Shown here: positions 51,335 to 61,051 of the stretch, in pieces
Position numbering within the stretch: position 1 is the first letter of the stretch
How the letters are laid out: every line of letters begins with the position of its first letter
Assembly: GCA_031969655.1 (NCBI GenBank)
Contig: DALYJX010000010.1
Span: 1-64,000 of the forward strand
Source of the DNA: Microseira sp003486305
GTDB taxonomy: Bacteria; Cyanobacteriota; Cyanobacteriia; Cyanobacteriales; Aerosakkonemataceae
Length of the DNA: 64,000 nucleotides
Direction of reading: 5' to 3'
The notes under the pieces: generated by a model
What the model saw: only the letters and a program-made list of their open reading frames with translations
The model's database searches: none
What the model was told of the DNA's origin: nothing
Program-made: the position numbers and the translations under genes

Positions 51335-53152
51335 TCAAATTAGTTCGCCTGTCTCTTGAAGCGAGTGGAGACGCCGATATATTCCCTCGCGGCGCAAGAG
51401 TTCGGTATGGTTACCCACTTCTACAATTCGACCGCTATCGAGAACTACTATTTTATCGGCTTCGCGCACCGTACTGAGCCGGTGGGCAATGATAATTGTA
51501 GTGCGAGTCCCCAGGATATCCTTCATGGCTAGCTGAATCGAGCGCTCGGATTCGTAGTCGAGGCTGGAAGTCGCTTCGTCAAAGATTAACACATCCGGCT
51601 CGACTAACAGCGCTCTGGCAATTCCCAAGCGCTGTCTTTGACCGCCAGATAGGCGCACCCCCCGTTCTCCCACTACCGTATAGTAACCTTGGGGCAACTG
51701 ACGAATCACTTCATCAACTTTGGCAATGCGACAAGCTTCTTGCACTTGCTCAAACGGGACGTTGGGATTGCCGTAAGTCAAATTATCCAGCAGCGTGCCG
51801 TTAAAGATATCTACCTCCTGGTGGACAATTGCCAGCCGCCGCCGATAACCCGTAACATCCAAGGTGCGAATATCTTCACCATCGATCAGGATGCGTCCTT
51901 GGGTAGGTTCAAAATACCGGAATAGCAGTTTGACCAAGGTAGATTTACCCGATCCGGAACGACCTACTAAGGCTACAGTTTGATATGGTTCGATCAGCAG
52001 GTTGATATCTTCTAAAACCAGGCGTTCTTTGTCGTATCCGAAACTAACATCGGAAAATTCAACTTTGCCACTAAATTTGTAAGGCGACACTCTTTGGGCC
52101 GAAGCGCGATCTAAACTGGCTGCATCTAACCCTGCTTGTTGCTGCATAAATTCGTGATATCGCAGCATGGAGGCGTATCGCCTCGCAAAGGCTTCAGCGA
52201 AGATACAGATCGGTTCCACTTCCGCATAAGCCATGCTGGAAACGGTCAAAGTGGTAACGAAGTGTCCCAGGGAAATGCTTCCTCCTACAGTAGCAGCCAG
52301 CGTCAAACCAAGGATGAAAAAAACGCACATCCAGACGACGGTTCTTTGCCAGGTGGCTAGGTCGATGTAACCTCTGTGGATGCGATAAAGAACTACCTTT
52401 GATTGTCGATTTAAACGCCGCTGCTGGCGCGCGAGTTCTGTCGCTTCAGTGGCAAAGGCTTTGACGGTTTTGATGTTGGTGATGATTTCCGATGTGCGGC
52501 TGTCGGTACTTTCGCTGTATTTATCCAGTATTCGTTCGCGGTCGATCAGTCGTTTTAGCCCTTTAAGGCTAAAAGCGAGGATCAATACAAAGGATATTAG
52601 GAATAAAACTGCTATTCGCCACTCAATCAGCCAAATTACCGCAAAAATTCCCAATATTCGGCATAATTTAGGAATTAGCTGCCCTGCGATTTCGGGATAG
52701 CTCCACATGTGGTTGTCGAGTCCTCTGGCTATGCGTCCGGCAATCCGTCCGGGGTTGTGTTCGTCGTAAAATTCTAGGGGTAGGGTGAGGATTTTTTTCA
52801 GGGCTACCTCCGACTGGTCGCGCCGCGATCGCAATGCTATCTCCCAGTGAAACCACCACGATAGCCACACCTGTAACGGCGCTCTCATTACCGTCACCAC
52901 AAATATCAATCCCATCAACACCGCTAAGGATAAATACTGATTGACAGAAATACCAGTTAATGCTGCAACGCGAGCGATCGCCCTTTGTATCCCAGCATCT
53001 ACGGGTTGACCCGACAAAATGTTTAAAATCTGTCCAATTGCACAGGGAACTACCAAATCGACAATTTCAAAAATGCTGGCAGCTGCAATACTCAAGATGG
53101 CAGTCGTCCGGTAAGGCCGGAAGTAATCCACAAGATCCCGAAATTTAGCCAT
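51335..53152 (-). CDS. ABC transporter, fused permease-ATPase (MsbA/exporter type)
   Basis: The protein has 605 residues. Six membrane helices (1-320; e.g. YLSLAVLMGLIFVVTVMRAP, IFAVIWLIEWRIAVLFLISF) precede an ATPase with Walker A GRSGSGKSTLVKL (about 396), Q-loop VHQEVDIFNG, signature LSGGQRQRLGIARAL (about 498) and Walker B VLIFDEATSSLD. It works as a homodimer or with a partner; the substrate is unknown. It is not linked to an adaptor gene. Confidence 0.92.
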   Translation of the reverse strand: MAKFRDLVDYFRPYRTTAILSIAAASIFEIVDLVVPCAIGQILNILSGQPVDAGIQRAIARVAALTGISVNQYLSLAVLMGLIFVVTVMRAPLQVWLSWWFHWEIALRSRRDQSEVALKKILTLPLEFYDEHNPGRIAGRIARGLDNHMWSYPEIAGQLIPKLCRILGIFAVIWLIEWRIAVLFLISFVLILAFSLKGLKRLIDRERILDKYSESTDSRTSEIITNIKTVKAFATEATELARQQRRLNRQSKVVLYRIHRGYIDLATWQRTVVWMCVFFILGLTLAATVGGSISLGHFVTTLTVSSMAYAEVEPICIFAEAFARRYASMLRYHEFMQQQAGLDAASLDRASAQRVSPYKFSGKVEFSDVSFGYDKERLVLEDINLLIEPYQTVALVGRSGSGKSTLVKLLFRYFEPTQGRILIDGEDIRTLDVTGYRRRLAIVHQEVDIFNGTLLDNLTYGNPNVPFEQVQEACRIAKVDEVIRQLPQGYYTVVGERGVRLSGGQRQRLGIARALLVEPDVLIFDEATSSLDYESERSIQLAMKDILGTRTTIIIAHRLSTVREADKIVVLDSGRIVEVGNHTELLRREGIYRRLHSLQETGELI

Positions 53153-53325
53153 GACCCTGACTCGGAAATACGACTAATCTCAGCTAGTAGCGCGAGGTAC
53201 TGCTGAGATTTTGTATTATAACGCATTACAATTTTGTAATAAGAGAGGGGTGGGTTTGTACCCGCCCCGCGTTGCAAGGGTCGTTAAAATCTAAAATAAA
53301 TCTTAAATCAAAATGGGGAAATCTA

Positions 53326-53622
53326 ATGGCAGATTCAGATAAAGGCGAATCTAGTAGCGATCGCACGAAAAACAAACCACCCCTGAGCCAAGAAAAATAT
53401 GCACGCTTGAAAGCAGAAGCGCAAGCACCTTACCGAGGTTTAAGGCAATTTGTTTATCTAGCTTGCGGCGCTTCGGGATTTATCGGTGCATTTATATTCC
53501 TAGCCCAGTTAGCCGCAGGTCGAGAAGTTGGTTCGGCGTTGCCCAATTTTGCCTTGCAAGTCGGCGTTGTAGCGTTGATGGTTTGGCTATTTCGCTTAGA
53601 CGGGCGATCTAGTCGAAAATAA
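53326..53622 (+). CDS. DUF3493 domain small membrane protein
   Basis: From ATG 53326 (GGGGAA upstream) the protein has 98 residues: a polar N terminus (ESSSDRTKNKPPLSQEKYAR), EAQAPYRGLRQFVYLACGAS, then two hydrophobic helices (SGFIGAFIFLAQLAAG, FALQVGVVALMVWLFRLDGR). The APYRGLRxF...ACxASGxIG pattern is the DUF3493 signature found in cyanobacteria and in chloroplast factors for photosystem II accumulation. The function here is inferred only by domain. Confidence 0.8.
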   Translation: MADSDKGESSSDRTKNKPPLSQEKYARLKAEAQAPYRGLRQFVYLACGASGFIGAFIFLAQLAAGREVGSALPNFALQVGVVALMVWLFRLDGRSSRK

Positions 53623-53809
53623 AAAAAATTTCAAATTGCAGATGGAATTAAATCTGCAATCTGAAATCAGCAATTCCGAATCCTTATTTAACCCAAGTTG
53701 GTAGTTATCTCAAAACACTGGCTAATGGCTAATGGCTAATGGCTAATGGCTAATCTCACGAAAAATGATATATTAACTAGCTCTCGCAATTAGCAATTAG
53801 CAACTTGCG
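53623..53809. repeat. GGCTAAT heptamer tract and filler
   Basis: Tandem GGCTAAT units (about 53714-53757) follow a TCTGCAATCTGAAATCAGCAAT tract; both are typical cyanobacterial spacers. No gene is seen. Confidence 0.8.
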
Positions 53810-55042
53810 TTATTTATCAGCAACAGAGTAAGCAGCTGCTTTACCGTTACCGTTTGCCGATACAGGTTCTGGCGCAGAATAGGACATAGAACTGCTTAAA
53901 GGTTCCTTCCCATTGGATAAAACAATCGGTTCTTTGACGACTTCATCGCGCTGTTTGGTGATGATTTGTTTGTAGGTTGTCAGCGCCTGAGCCACGCATT
54001 GATCCATGTTGTAATACTTGTAGGTCGCCAACCTGCCGACAAAATAAACACCAGGCGTTGCATCCGCTAATGCCTTGTATTTCTTGTAAAGTTCGGCATT
54101 TTCCGGACGCGGTACAGGGTAATAAGGATCGCCTTCAGCACGGGGGAATTCGTAAACAATGCTCGTCTTAGGATGCTCTTGTCCCGTCAAGTATTTAAAC
54201 TCGGTGACGCGAGTATAAAGCTGCTCGTTGGGATAGTTTACAACGGGTGCTGGTTGATGCACGGGTTTATTCAACGTTTCGTGCTTAAAGTCTAGGGAAC
54301 GGTAAGGCAATTTCCCGTAACGGTAATCAAAGTATTCATCCACTGGTCCGGTAAAAACGATTTCGCGGTACGGGATAAATTTTTGGATTTCGCGATAATC
54401 GGTATTTAACATTACCTTGATATTCGGATGGTTTAGCATGTTTTCAAACATGCGGGTAAAACCATACAAAGGCATTGCTTGATAGGTATCTGTAAAATAG
54501 CGATCGTCGCGGTTAGTGCGAGTGGGAATGCGAGCAATAACTGATTTGTCGAGTTCAGATGGATCGAGCCCCCACTGCTTGCGGGTGTAGTTGCGGAAGA
54601 ATTTTTCGTAAAGTTCCCGCCCAACTTTACTGACTACCACATCTTCTGAAGTGCGGATATATTCTTTCGGTTCGGCAACCGATTTGAAAAAATCTTCAAC
54701 TTGGAATGAAGTCAAATTAAGTCCGTAGAGTTTGTTAATCGTATCGAGATTAATCGGAATTGGCAACAATTGACCGTCTACGCTGGCAAGAACGCGATGT
54801 TCGTAGGGACGCCAAGCGGTGAATTGAGAAAGGTACTCAAACACATCCCGCGAGTTGGTATGAAAGATGTGCGGGCCGTATTTATGAATCAAAACGCCGT
54901 CATCGTTATAGTGGTCGTAGGCGTTCCCACCGATGTGGTTGCGCCGGTCAACAACCAAGACTTTTTTACCTGCTTGGCTTGCCAATCTTTCGGCAATAAC
55001 GCTGCCAGAGAAACCTGCACCTACAATTAAGTAATCGAACAT
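53810..55042 (-). CDS. glf: UDP-galactopyranose mutase
   Basis: The 410-residue flavoenzyme interconverts UDP-galactopyranose and UDP-galactofuranose. It has the N-terminal FAD-binding motif DYLIVGAGFSGSVIAERLAS, the family motif RRNHIGGNAYD, HKYGPHIFHT and KQWGLDPSELDKSVIARIP. The C terminus carries a 35-residue low-complexity tail. The next upstream gene on the same strand is a glycosyltransferase, which fits synthesis of a galactofuranose-containing glycan (inference). The 200-bp gap between them holds heptamer repeats and a GTTCCCAGG...GGGAAC hairpin. Confidence 0.95.
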   Translation of the reverse strand: MFDYLIVGAGFSGSVIAERLASQAGKKVLVVDRRNHIGGNAYDHYNDDGVLIHKYGPHIFHTNSRDVFEYLSQFTAWRPYEHRVLASVDGQLLPIPINLDTINKLYGLNLTSFQVEDFFKSVAEPKEYIRTSEDVVVSKVGRELYEKFFRNYTRKQWGLDPSELDKSVIARIPTRTNRDDRYFTDTYQAMPLYGFTRMFENMLNHPNIKVMLNTDYREIQKFIPYREIVFTGPVDEYFDYRYGKLPYRSLDFKHETLNKPVHQPAPVVNYPNEQLYTRVTEFKYLTGQEHPKTSIVYEFPRAEGDPYYPVPRPENAELYKKYKALADATPGVYFVGRLATYKYYNMDQCVAQALTTYKQIITKQRDEVVKEPIVLSNGKEPLSSSMSYSAPEPVSANGNGKAAAYSVADK

Positions 55043-55242
55043 TGGAACACCTCGTTTGGTAATAGGTAATGGCGTTCCCAGGCAGAGCCGTGGGAACGAG
55101 GGTAATCGGTAATCGGTAATCGGTGATGGTTAGTTGTGTATGGACGGGTTTCACCACTAAGATAATTGCTATAAACCCGCCCCATCGGCTTTTAGTTGCC
55201 AGATACCATTCATCCGTGTATCCGCGTAAAAAATCCGCGTCT

Positions 55243-56475
55243 TCAGGTCTTTTTCACGCTAATTTGGGACTCGATTAATTGATTCATTTGCGCCCAAGTG
55301 CGATCCCAAGAATTATTTGCCAAAAAGGCATCTACTCGACTCAGCCATCCAGATGTTTCGGGATTGCGAGCCATAACTTTTTCAACAGCGGCAACGAAAT
55401 CTTCTACCGTGTCGGCAATTTCAACTAACCCTTCTTGTCCGTAGGGGCGCACGACATCGCGAATCGAGGTAGAAACAACAGGTTTACCTGCGGCTAGATA
55501 TTCGGGTGTTTTGGTAGGACTAATAAAGCGCGTTGATTCGTTGCGGGCAAATGGCAGTAACGCGACATCCCACCCGGCGATATACGCAGGTAATTCTTGA
55601 TACGATTTGCCCCCAAGATAGTGAATATTTTGGGGGCGTGGTAAAATCTCTGGATCGATTTTGACAACTGGGCCGATAATGACCAGATGCCAATCTGGTC
55701 TTGCTGCGGCGATTCCAGCTAACAGTTCGATGTCCATCCGTTCGTCGATGACGCCAAAAAAGCCAAGGCGAGGATGGGGAATATTTGCTTGATCTGTGGG
55801 ATCTTCGGTTAAAGTTCTTGCTTGAGCAAAATGGGGTACGTCGATGCTGCTGGGAAAGGCGTAGACGTTGGGATGGCGATCGCGTTTGGCTTCGTAAAGG
55901 CTTTGTCCGCCGGTATATACTAAGTCTGCACGCTGGAGCAGTTCCACTTCCCTTTCTCTTAAGATGGGTGACGCGCCTTTAAATGCCGACAGTTCGTCCA
56001 TGCAGTCGTAGACAACTACCTGGGGTTCTAGGTGGCGCGTGAAAGGAATCGCCATCGGCGTGTAGTACCAAAGGATGTAGTCTTGGATCTGCTGTTGTTG
56101 AAACAGTTCGTCTAAAAGGGATTTTTGCGCTGCGATCGCTTCTTCTTCACTCAATCCTTCCGGCAAATGCGGCACTACCACACATACGCCACTTTCGCAC
56201 TTGCCGATCTCCAATCGTCCCGATGAATTGTTGGCATTAAAAATCGGCTCTTCGATTAAGAAAACGCGCCGCTCTTTGGCACAGCGACTTAAAAGATGTT
56301 GCGGTCTTTGATACACGAAATTCCATCGCAAATGACACAAACACACCAGAGCCGCTGGCAACTGTGCGTTGGATGTGCCTAAATCTGCTTTCGACATCTG
56401 CTGTTTTTCCGATTCCACCTCCATTGCAGCTACCTGACTGACTGAGTTGTTAATTTTTGCTTCTTGTTCAAACAT
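55243..56475 (-). CDS. Glycosyltransferase, family 1/4-like (GT-B)
   Basis: The 410-residue protein has a variable N terminus (1-45), LCHLRWNFVYQRPQHLLSRC, and a Rossmann-like second half with RLGFFGVIDERMDIELLAGI, WHLVIIGPVVKIDPE, NIHYLGGKSYQELPAYIAGW and STRFISPTKTPEYLAAGKPV. The last two are donor-site motifs of GT-B family 4 enzymes. The RPQHLL start is shared with transferases encoded next to glf in many bacteria. Donor UDP-Galf is therefore plausible but unproven. Confidence 0.88.
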   Translation of the reverse strand: MFEQEAKINNSVSQVAAMEVESEKQQMSKADLGTSNAQLPAALVCLCHLRWNFVYQRPQHLLSRCAKERRVFLIEEPIFNANNSSGRLEIGKCESGVCVVVPHLPEGLSEEEAIAAQKSLLDELFQQQQIQDYILWYYTPMAIPFTRHLEPQVVVYDCMDELSAFKGASPILREREVELLQRADLVYTGGQSLYEAKRDRHPNVYAFPSSIDVPHFAQARTLTEDPTDQANIPHPRLGFFGVIDERMDIELLAGIAAARPDWHLVIIGPVVKIDPEILPRPQNIHYLGGKSYQELPAYIAGWDVALLPFARNESTRFISPTKTPEYLAAGKPVVSTSIRDVVRPYGQEGLVEIADTVEDFVAAVEKVMARNPETSGWLSRVDAFLANNSWDRTWAQMNQLIESQISVKKT

Positions 56476-57154
56476 ATTGCTTTTGGGAAACCATTTATTC
56501 GATTGGTTTAACAGGTCTATTGACTTGGATGCCTATTAAAAGCCATGAAAAACCCAGGCTGGCTTGTTTAATAACCTCCTGATGGTGTAACGCAAGCTTT
56601 GGTTTGGCTATCATCCTAAAGATAGGTATTAGCCCTTGACTGCTCTACCAAAAGAGTTAACCGCTTGCAACTCTTTATTAAAAATTACGATGATTTTTTG
56701 CTTCAGTCTTCTACCGAGGGAAGTAATTTTTTGGTTTTTTGCACGAAAACTCATCCTAGAGTCATAAAAATTAGGTGACTTGCATCGGCAAAGTATACAA
56801 TTAACAATCAGTTGAGGCGCTGCGCCTTGAAAATATTTTATAATCGTAGCAAAAATATTTTTTTTGAGGTTTTGTCAGCGGTTATTATATTTGTATTCAC
56901 TATTACAAACTTATTTGACAGCTAGTTATTCTTACTTACGATAGATGAAAAAAATCACTCAACCGAGTTATACATTTAACATCTTCTTATCATGTTTTAA
57001 CTAAGGCTATGTCAGGCAAGAATACCTAGTGTCTAAAGATTGTTAGCGGTATTGGTGCAGAATTAAATTCATTTTGAATACCGCTATTAGTTTGTGAGTT
57101 GCGAGCATAGCCACGGCGGTTCAAATCATTAATAGTTGAAATGAGGTCAGTGAA
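56476..57154. other. Intergenic region between glycosyltransferase and STAS genes
   Basis: This 680-bp AT-rich stretch holds divergent promoters. I see no open frame, RNA gene or member of the repeat families listed elsewhere. A TTAAAAAGAGTTAACC-like tract and several poly-A/T runs are the only features. Confidence 0.5.
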
Positions 57155-57463
57155 ATGAAGACGATCGTAGATATGAATATTATCACTCCAGTGGTGAAGT
57201 TTCCCAAGGTTTTCGATAGTGCAACTGCGAGTCAATTTCATCGAGAAATTGAAAGAATTATTGAGGGTGGATTCAGTACGGTCTTGATCGACCTCAAAGA
57301 AGTTGCTTGTATTACCAGTTCTGGCTTACTCGCTCTAGTGTTAGCATTCAAAACCGTTCGGGATGCGGGTAGACAACTTTTTATCTGCTCGATGAACGAG
57401 CAAGCCAGAATATTGTTTGAACTCACTGGTTTGGATCAAGTTTTTGAGACGTTTTCTAGTTAA
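57155..57463 (+). CDS. STAS-domain anti-sigma-factor antagonist (SpoIIAA-like)
   Basis: The 102-residue single-domain protein has the fold strand VVKFPKVFDSATASQFHREI and the loop LIDLKEVACITSSGLLALVL, with the Ser pair that in SpoIIAA-type proteins is phosphorylated by a partner-switching kinase. It ends ILFELTGLDQVFETF. No kinase or phosphatase partner lies next to it. It probably works in a partner-switching or regulatory network (family knowledge). Confidence 0.88.
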   Translation: MKTIVDMNIITPVVKFPKVFDSATASQFHREIERIIEGGFSTVLIDLKEVACITSSGLLALVLAFKTVRDAGRQLFICSMNEQARILFELTGLDQVFETFSS

Positions 57464-57505
57464 GGCAAGTTGCTAATTGCTAATTGCTGATTGCTAATTG
57501 TAAAA

Positions 57506-57690
57506 CTCACATCTTGCACCCTGGCTAAACCTTAGTTTCTTGCAAATAGCTAAACTTGAAAGCCTTGATTTTTTGTCAAGAAACCGTTCGGACTTCGGCG
57601 TGAGCGAAGTCCGAAGTCTGAGCGATCGCCGAATGTCGCTGACAAAAGCCCGGGTTTTCCAGGCTGGTTGAGAATCGTGCAAGATCTGAG
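57506..57690. mobile_element. MITE-like element bounded by CTCA(C/G)ATCTTGCAC, copy 2 of 2
   Basis: The left end 57506-57519 (CTCACATCTTGCAC) and right end 57677-57690 (reverse complement of CTCAGATCTTGCAC) enclose 185 bp. The interior holds an inverted repeat ACTTCGG...CCGAAGT and AAACCGTTC. The ends match the element at 38528, the interior does not. The remainder of the 57464-57927 gap shows heptamer repeats and no gene. Confidence 0.7.
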
Positions 57691-57927
57691 AACAGCTATG
57701 TAATTTAGCTTTTTCAGCTCATCAATAATTTGTCGATCGGCAATCGGTAGTAGGGTAAGCAATCTCTGCCCTACTATTTTTTTACTTGTATAAGCAAACT
57801 CTTCTGTATCAAGGATCAAGCAAACTCATCAATAATGAAGGTTAATTTTTTTGTAAACTTACTTAAAGTTGTTTATTATCTGTTACTAATTGATAGAATA
57901 GAAATATAACCTGGGGTAGATGTTTTT

Positions 57928-59838
57928 ATGCAATCATTAGGCAAGTGGCTGGAAAATTGTTACGTGAAGGAGACCGCCGAGCCTGCTATCGGCGTTAGTT
58001 CTTCAAGAGCGGCCTATCCGCGTCCGCAGTTGCAGCGATCGCATTGGCTGTGTTTGAACGGTGCGTGGAAATTTACCTTTGACGACGTGGGTAAGTACGC
58101 GCAACCCAACGATATTTCTGATTGGAATCATACAATAGAAGTTCCCTTCGCTCCGGAAACTGCCCGTAGCGGCATTGGGGATACGGGATTTCATCCCAAT
58201 TGCTGGTACGAACGCGAATTTGACGTACCTGAAGGGGAAGGTCGGGTATTGCTCCACTTTGGGGCTGTAGATTATAAGGCAAGAGTTTGGGTAAACGGTC
58301 AATTTATCATCGAACACGAAGGCGGGCATACCCCGTTTAGTGCAGATATTACACCAGTTTTAAATCCTCATGGGCGTCAGCGAGTCACCGTTTGGGCAGA
58401 AGATGACCCCCATGAATTAGCAAAACCGCGCGGTAAGCAAGATTGGCAGCGCGAGCCACACAGTATTTGGTATCCTCGCACGAGCGGGATTTGGCAAACA
58501 GTTTGGGTTGAGCGCGTTCCCAACACGTATATAAATCGTATCCGCTGGACGCCGCAATTTGAACGCTGGGAAATTGGTTTTGAAGCGTTTGTGGCGGGTG
58601 AATTTAAAGATGGCACGCAAATAAAGGTAAAACTGACAGCAGGTTGTCAACTACTGGCGAACGATACTTATGAAGTAATTCACGGGGAAATTCATCGCCG
58701 GATTGCCCTGTCTGACCCCGGTATTGATGACTACCGCAATGAATTATTGTGGAGTCCGGAAAAACCGACATTAATCGATGCTGAGATTGAACTATGGCAC
58801 GAGGGTAAATTGCTGGATGAGGTGAAGTCTTATACAGCAATGCGGACGGTGAGCATACAGCGCGATCGCTTCATGCTCAACGGTCGTCCCTACTACCTGC
58901 GTCTGGTTCTAGACCAAGGATACTGGCCCGATACCCTGATGACGCCACCCGATGATGAAGCAATTCAACGGGATGTGGAATTAGTTAAAGCAATGGGCTT
59001 TAACGGAGTACGCAAGCACCAAAAGATAGAAGATCCGCGCTTTTTATATTGGGCAGATGTCCTCGGTTTGCTAGTTTGGGAAGAAATGCCCAGCGCTTAC
59101 AGGTTTACACCCAAAGCGGTAGAACGACTGACCAAAGAATGGACTGAAGTCATCGAGCGCGATGCTAGCCACCCGTGCATCGTAGTGTGGGTTCCGTTTA
59201 ACGAATCTTGGGGCGTACCGAATTTAGTTGAAACCCCGGCGCATCGAAATTGTGTCCAAGCGCTGTATCATTTGACCAAAACTTTAGACTCGACTCGTCC
59301 GGTTGTTGGTAACGATGGTTGGGAAAGCGTGGCGACTGATATTCTCGCTATCCACGATTACGATAACAATCCCCGCAGTTTGGCAAAACGCTACGGTCCT
59401 CAAGTTAATTTAACCGAATTGTTCGCTCACAAGCGCCCCGGAGGTCGCATCCTGACTTTGGACGGACACCCCCATCGCGGACAGCCAATCATGTTAACTG
59501 AATTTGGCGGTATTGCTTACGCTGAACGCAATAACCCCGATGGGGATAAAGTGTGGGGCTACGTTCGTTCGTCTAACATATCTGAGTTGCAAATGCGGTA
59601 TACCGGGCTACTGAATGCGGTGAATAAAGTAGAATTATTCAGCGGCTTCTGCTATACCCAATTGACAGATACGTTCCAAGAAGCCAACGGGTTATTATAC
59701 GCCGACCGGACGCCGAAGTTTCCGCTCGAAGCGATCGCAGCTGCAACTTTAGGCTGGACTATCCGCGAGGAAGATGTCATCCCCCCGCCTGTTGAATCAA
59801 AATTACCGGAAGCTGAGTTTTTCCCAGCAAATCGGTAA
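57928..59838 (+). CDS. Glycoside hydrolase family 2 protein
   Basis: The protein has 636 residues. The N-terminal sugar-binding domain reads LCLNGAWKFTFDDVGKY and VLLHFGAVDYKARVWVNGQF, followed by an Ig-like domain and a TIM barrel. The acid/base Glu is in VVWVPFNESWGVPN (about 430) and the nucleophile Glu in IMLTEFGGIAYAE (about 525). The pattern fits GH2 beta-galactosidase/glucuronidase/mannosidase types; the substrate cannot be stated. No signal peptide is seen. The GH1-like gene follows after 94 bp of heptamer repeats, so the two may be co-expressed. Confidence 0.9.
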   Translation: MQSLGKWLENCYVKETAEPAIGVSSSRAAYPRPQLQRSHWLCLNGAWKFTFDDVGKYAQPNDISDWNHTIEVPFAPETARSGIGDTGFHPNCWYEREFDVPEGEGRVLLHFGAVDYKARVWVNGQFIIEHEGGHTPFSADITPVLNPHGRQRVTVWAEDDPHELAKPRGKQDWQREPHSIWYPRTSGIWQTVWVERVPNTYINRIRWTPQFERWEIGFEAFVAGEFKDGTQIKVKLTAGCQLLANDTYEVIHGEIHRRIALSDPGIDDYRNELLWSPEKPTLIDAEIELWHEGKLLDEVKSYTAMRTVSIQRDRFMLNGRPYYLRLVLDQGYWPDTLMTPPDDEAIQRDVELVKAMGFNGVRKHQKIEDPRFLYWADVLGLLVWEEMPSAYRFTPKAVERLTKEWTEVIERDASHPCIVVWVPFNESWGVPNLVETPAHRNCVQALYHLTKTLDSTRPVVGNDGWESVATDILAIHDYDNNPRSLAKRYGPQVNLTELFAHKRPGGRILTLDGHPHRGQPIMLTEFGGIAYAERNNPDGDKVWGYVRSSNISELQMRYTGLLNAVNKVELFSGFCYTQLTDTFQEANGLLYADRTPKFPLEAIAAATLGWTIREEDVIPPPVESKLPEAEFFPANR

Positions 59839-59932
59839 TAGGTAATGGGTAATGGGTAATGGGTAATAGAAAAAGTCCTACCCATTACCAATTACCAATT
59901 ACCAATTACCAATTACCAATTACACTTCACCA

Positions 59933-61051
59933 ATGACCATATTTCAGAGTTTCTTCATGGGTGGATTTGAATGTTCCACCCATCATACACGTTCGGGTAG
60001 GCGCTTAGATGTCGTTGCTTCTACCTTCCACGATCAATTTGTTGCCTTGGATTATAAGCGCTTGCAAAACCAAGGGATTTTTACCGTCAGGGAGGGTATT
60101 CGCTGGCACTTGATCGAACGTCAGGGTCAATTTGATTTTGCTACCGTGCTACCTATTTGGCGGACTGCGAATAAAATGGGGATGCAGGTGATGTGGGATT
60201 TATTCCACTATGGCTGGCCTGATGATATTGATATCTTTAGTGCGGAATTCGTCAAGCGATTTGAACGTTTGGCGCGTACTTTTACCCAATTGCTAAAAGA
60301 TGAAAGCGATGCTATTCCTTTCATTACACCCGTAAATGAGATTTCATTTTTTGCTTGGGCGGGTGCAGATAAAGGATTTATCAATCCGTTTGCGAAAGGG
60401 CGGGCAGACGAACTAAAGGTACAATTAGTACGGGCAGCGATCGCAGCGATAGAAGCAATCTGGGATGTGAATCCCAAAGCCAGAATGTGCTTGATCGATC
60501 CGATAATTAATATTATTGCTGACCCGACTAAGTTGAGCGATCGCATTATCGCCGAAAATTATCGCCTCGCTCAATATCAAGCTTGGGATATGATTGCTGG
60601 AAGGCAACATCCCGAACTAGGCGGACAGGAAAAATATATCGATATTATCGGTGTGAATTATTACGACAGAAATCAGTGGATTCACAACGAAGAACCGATG
60701 AAAGTTACCGATCCCCTGTATACTCCTTTTCGCTACATGTTACAGGAGGTTTACGAGCGGTATCAGCGTCCTTTGTTCATCGCTGAAACGGGAACTGAGG
60801 ATTATTTTAGACCGCTTTGGTTTAAGTATGTTGCCGGTGAAGTATTGGCGGCAATTAAAATGGGGATTCCAATTGAAGGAATTTGTTTATACCCAATTGT
60901 AAATCACCCGGGTTGGGAAGATGACCGCCACTGCCACAATGGTCTTTGGGATTATCCTGATGATGTGGGAGAAAGGGAAATTTATCAGCCTTTAGCCGAT
61001 GAATTGCAGAATCAAAGGAAACAATTTCAGGCAATAATGCCCAACGCCTAA
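59933..61051 (+). CDS. GH1-like beta-glycosidase-type protein
   Basis: The 372-residue protein has FMGGFECSTHHTRSGRRLD, a TIM barrel with ITPVNEISFFAWAG (acid/base Glu) and PLFIAETGTED (nucleophile Glu), and GIPIEGICLYPIVNHPGWED. The TxNE and xETG motifs are those of clan GH-A, closest to GH1, but the protein is about 80 residues shorter than usual GH1 enzymes. It lies directly downstream of the GH2 gene and probably acts on the same type of glycan. Confidence 0.8.
   Translation: MTIFQSFFMGGFECSTHHTRSGRRLDVVASTFHDQFVALDYKRLQNQGIFTVREGIRWHLIERQGQFDFATVLPIWRTANKMGMQVMWDLFHYGWPDDIDIFSAEFVKRFERLARTFTQLLKDESDAIPFITPVNEISFFAWAGADKGFINPFAKGRADELKVQLVRAAIAAIEAIWDVNPKARMCLIDPIINIIADPTKLSDRIIAENYRLAQYQAWDMIAGRQHPELGGQEKYIDIIGVNYYDRNQWIHNEEPMKVTDPLYTPFRYMLQEVYERYQRPLFIAETGTEDYFRPLWFKYVAGEVLAAIKMGIPIEGICLYPIVNHPGWEDDRHCHNGLWDYPDDVGEREIYQPLADELQNQRKQFQAIMPNA

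Noticed and set aside
57550..57819. An 89-codon minus-strand gene
   Set aside because: Most of it lies in the MITE-like element 57506-57690; composition is repeat-like.
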